Origin: Parvularia atlantis
Lineage: Eukaryota; Opisthokonta; Rotosphaerida
Direction: 5' to 3'
Length of the DNA: 26,894 nt
Assembly (NCBI GenBank): GCA_943704415.1
Contig: CALSCO010000574.1
Coordinates: 1 to 26,894, forward strand
The translations under genes and the position numbers were made by a program. Positions 24,204-26,894 of the stretch are shown here, piece by piece (within the stretch, counting starts at the first letter, position 1; every line of letters starts with the position of its first letter). The notes under the pieces are model-generated. The model was not told where the DNA came from and did not search any database. It was given only the letters and a program-made list of their open reading frames with translations.

Positions 24204-26240
24204 TCACAGATACGTCTGCGCGTAGTCCTTGAACTGCTCGCGCAGCTTGTCCGGGTTGAGGCCGTAGTCCTCGGCCTGCGTCGCGCACACATCGCGTCAG
24301 CGCCCCCACACCGCTGCTCGCGCGCGGCCGCATGCACCTCGTACTGCGCTCGCCCGTGCTTGCCCTGCGGGTTGTTCTTGATGTACTCACGCAGCTTGTG
24401 CTCGTACTCGGGCGTGAAGTCCATGCCAAAGTGGTCGTAAATCTGCGCGCGCAGCTGGTGTCGGCGAACGCGACCGCCCGCGCGGGCGCGGCGCACCCGC
24501 TTGACCGTGCCGATCTGATCCTTGATCAGGTCCTCGTACTTGACGTCGAGGAACTGCTTCTTGTCGGCGTGCTGCGCCCGGAACGCCTTCATGCGCGCCG
24601 TGATAGTCTCGGCGATATGCAAGATGATCTAAGCGCCCCGCTCGTCAGTCCACACAGCGCGCAGCTCTCCATGCCACGCCTTACCCGGCCAAAGATGCGC
24701 CGATCGAGCTTGTAGTCCTCGAGGAAATACGACGACATATTCTCAAAGTACTTGCACAGCGACGGCACAACGTTGGCGAGGTCGCTGCGCGCGCGGCGCA
24801 TGAGCCCGCGTGCGTGCACGCCGCGCGGGGCCGCGCGCCACACCGGTGCGTCGTGACGATGCGCGCGTCCGGGAAGGTCTCGAGCAGCGTGCCAATGAAG
24901 AGCGCGTGCATGGGCGACTTGAGCGTCCAGTGCTTCTGCGAGGCGCTGCCGGTCAGGCGAGCGGCACGTAGTGCGCGCGCGCGCGCGCCCGCTCGCCTTG
25001 GGCGGGTTGGCCGAATGCAGGGCCTGGATGAAGCGCAGCATGTACAGGTAGATGAACTTCTTGTTGTCGGCCTGCAGTGCCCAGTCGAGGTACTCGCCTG
25101 GCCCGCACATTGTCAGGAAGTTGGCCAGGAACATCTGCTGCATCAGGAACACGAGCTCCTCGTCGATCTGCGCGGTGCTCGCTATCAGGGGGCACGGCGG
25201 TAGCGGGCCGCGGGCAGTGCCAGCGGCACCTGGTCGGCGTCCATCACGTGCGACTTGGACATCTCCGCGACCATGCCCGGCGCAAGGTCGTCGAGCGCGA
25301 GCAGGCGCTTCTTGACGGCGGCGCGGCGCGGGTGTGTCGCAAACTCCTCCCTGACGGCGGCACGTCAGCAGCAGCACGCCGCGCACGCCGTCGCCCGGCC
25401 GCGCGCAACGCACTTGGTCGCGGGCGGCATCGGGTCCGACGAGTGGTACATCTCCCAGAACTGCGGCGCGCGCGTGTTCGGGTCCTCCGCAAGCAGGTGG
25501 TACAGCAGCGTCGAGCCCGTGCGCGGCAGGCCAAAGACGATGACAGGCGCTTGGATCTTGATCTGCGCGGCGCGCATGAGCGGCAAACGCATCCGACGGC
25601 GCGCGGGGGCGGCGTGCACCTGCGTGATCTCTGGGTGCTCGACGACGTACTGCATCACGTTCTTGCTACAGTATGCGCGATGTGCGCGCGTCAGATGTGC
25701 AGGCGCCAGCGCGGGCGCCCGCACCGCGCCGCCATCAGGCGCGGGATCATGAAGCGCAGGATGACCCGGCCGATGACCGACGTCGGCGCGCCCGCGAGAC
25801 CGTGCACGGCGAGGCGCAGCCCGCGCTGGAATTCGTCCTGCGGGCCAAAGGGCTTCTCGGCGCCCGCGGGCGTGGCGCTCTTGCCGATGTCGATGTAAGT
25901 CCTGCCCGCAGCACGTGAGTCACCGGCCTGGGCATATGAAGACGGCGACGCACTGCGGCTCGAACGACAGCAGCCGCACGCCCAGCACGGCCTCGAGGCG
26001 CGTACCCAGCCGGTTGAGCAGCGCCAGGTACCAGAAGAACTTGGGCGCGGGCACGAAGTAGCGCTGCTGGCCGCTGCCGCACGTGCGCCCGTCTCAGCGA
26101 GCGAGCGCGTCGTCGTTGTCGCACGTGTGAACGCACGGCGGCAGCGCGTCGCGGTTGCTCCCACCGAGGCCCACGAGCGCTACGAGCAGCGCGAGCGCGG
26201 CCGCGCCGACCGCGGCCGCCGTCGACACGAGCGCGCCCAT
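24204..26240 (-). CDS. Membrane-anchored sulfotransferase (Sulfotransfer_3-like)
   Basis: The enzyme would transfer sulfate from PAPS. The start ATG 26238-26240 gives a hydrophobic signal-anchor, VSTAAAVGAAALALLVALVG, suggesting a type II Golgi or ER membrane protein. Exon 1 is 26137-26240, exon 2 25954-26073, and exon 3 begins at 25901; introns at 26074-26136 and 25902-25953 fit the local consensus. The PAPS-binding loop is VIVFGLPRTGSTLLYHLLAE, followed by FWEMYHSSDP. The second PAPS segment is HWTLKSPMHALFIGTLLETF then PDARIVTTHR. Later conserved blocks are DVKYEDLIKDQIGTV and IYDHFGMDFTPEYEHKLREY. It ends EDYGLNPDKLREQF, then a stop at 24204-24206. This is closer to bacterial-type and protist Sulfotransfer_3 proteins than to cytosolic SULTs. 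The substrate is unknown. Confidence 0.88.
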
Positions 26241-26353
26241 CTGACGCCTTGGGGAAGTGCGATGTGTTGTGACTGAGACGCCGAGCACGTGGCCTTTCGG
26301 GTCACGTGGCACGGTCAGCTGTCACGTTTCGTCACCGACACATCGTCGTGACC
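26241..26353. promoter_or_regulatory. 113-bp divergent promoter with two CACGTG sites
   Basis: Two CACGTG palindromes lie at 26286-26291 and 26303-26308, 17 bp apart, and a related TCACGTTTCGTCAC follows. They lie between the sulfotransferase and the small membrane protein and may control either or both. Confidence 0.55.
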
Positions 26354-26862
26354 ATGGCGGACGCGAGCGTGGGCGCGCCGAGCCGGCCCAACAAGACCGA
26401 GACGCTGCGCACGTACTCGGTGTGTGCAGCGCTGTCGGCTGCACCCCCGCGCTGCTGCTGCCGACGTGCACGGCGCGGGCTGAAAGCACGGGCTGACGCG
26501 CGCCGCGCGTGCTGACACAGGAGACGGACCTGGTTGAGCTCGAGCGCAGCAAGCAGAAGGCCAAGCACAAGCCGCCGGTGATCCCCAACTACATCGAGAT
26601 CTACCCGATGCTCGCGCTGTGGTTTGGCGGGCTGGTGCGGCGCCCGCGCGGCCCCTCGTGGCCTTGCGCTCGCTGACGTGGCCCGCCGTGCGCTCGCGCG
26701 CGCACAACAAAGTACTACCTGGGCATATGGAAGTACGCGCTCGTCTACTACCTCATCTTCCCCTTCATCTCGCCCTTCGGCGACTGGGGGCTGGCCACGC
26801 GCTACTTCTTCCGCATGTTCCGCCCGTTCGAGGGCTACCCGTGGACGTTCAAGTGCGCCTAA
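26354..26862 (+). CDS. Small two-helix membrane protein, family not recognised
   Basis: Three exons (26354-26419, 26521-26634, 26713-26862) join in phase to 109 residues. The N-terminal 45 residues are polar and charged (ELERSKQKAKHKPP). Two close hydrophobic, aromatic-rich segments follow: IEIYPMLALWFGGLYYLGIW, then ALVYYLIFPFISPFGDWG. The chain ends in a basic, aromatic tail (YFFRMFRPFEGYPWTFKC). Intron 1 (26420-26520) holds CTGAC twice, the second only a few bases from its CAG. Intron 2 (26635-26712) has GCTGACG about 40 nt before an AAAG acceptor. The size and topology would suit an accessory subunit of a membrane complex, such as a respiratory or ER complex, but I do not recognise it. 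Phase agreement across three exons makes the gene itself likely. Confidence 0.75.
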
Positions 26863-26894
26863 ACACGTGGAACGCGGGCCGCCCTGTCGCGCGC
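26863..26894. other. Window edge after small membrane protein
   Basis: 32 bases with one CACGTG (26864-26869). Nothing else is visible. Confidence 0.4.

Overview
This is GC-rich (well above 60% by eye) nuclear DNA from a unicellular eukaryote with a very compact genome. The genes are eukaryotic: RRN3, SHQ1, RELCH, Ro60, an ariadne-type RBR ubiquitin ligase and mitoribosomal mS35. Most are cut by many tiny introns of about 40-100 nt. The introns usually begin GTGCG and carry a GCTGAC/GCTCAC/GCTAAC branch-point-like motif just before the AG. GARS and AIRS are fused with no GART domain seen in the window. That fusion, together with mS35 and Ro60, suggests an early-diverging fungus or another opisthokont or amoebozoan-grade protist. 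The lineage cannot be fixed from this window.

Layout: GARS-AIRS purine enzyme (minus, 57-3543); metallo-hydrolase-like DUF4336-type protein (plus, 3678-4878); RELCH (minus, 4997-9652); RRN3 (minus, 9795-12721); SHQ1 (minus, 13213-15088); Ro60 (plus, intronless, 15186-16880); a Pro/Ala/Thr-rich possibly CKAP2-like protein (minus, 16980-19227); mS35 with a long acidic and Pro/Ala extension ending in a SAM domain (plus, 19290-21868); ariadne RBR E3 ligase (plus, 21990-24111); membrane-anchored sulfotransferase (minus, 24204-26240); a small two-helix membrane protein (plus, 26354-26862).

Intergenic gaps are mostly 60-145 bp, and there are four divergent gene pairs with very short shared promoters. 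The one long gap (about 490 bp, 12722-13212) holds only simple repeats and RRN3 upstream sequence. Functionally, the middle of the window is rich in RNA and ribosome-making functions: RRN3 for Pol I initiation, SHQ1 for H/ACA RNP assembly, Ro60 for non-coding RNA quality control, and mS35 for the mitoribosome. I saw no transposons, viral relics, tRNA, rRNA or CRISPR. The best candidates for something new are the mS35-SAM fusion protein, the 109-residue membrane protein of unknown family, and the CKAP2-like protein outside its usual range.
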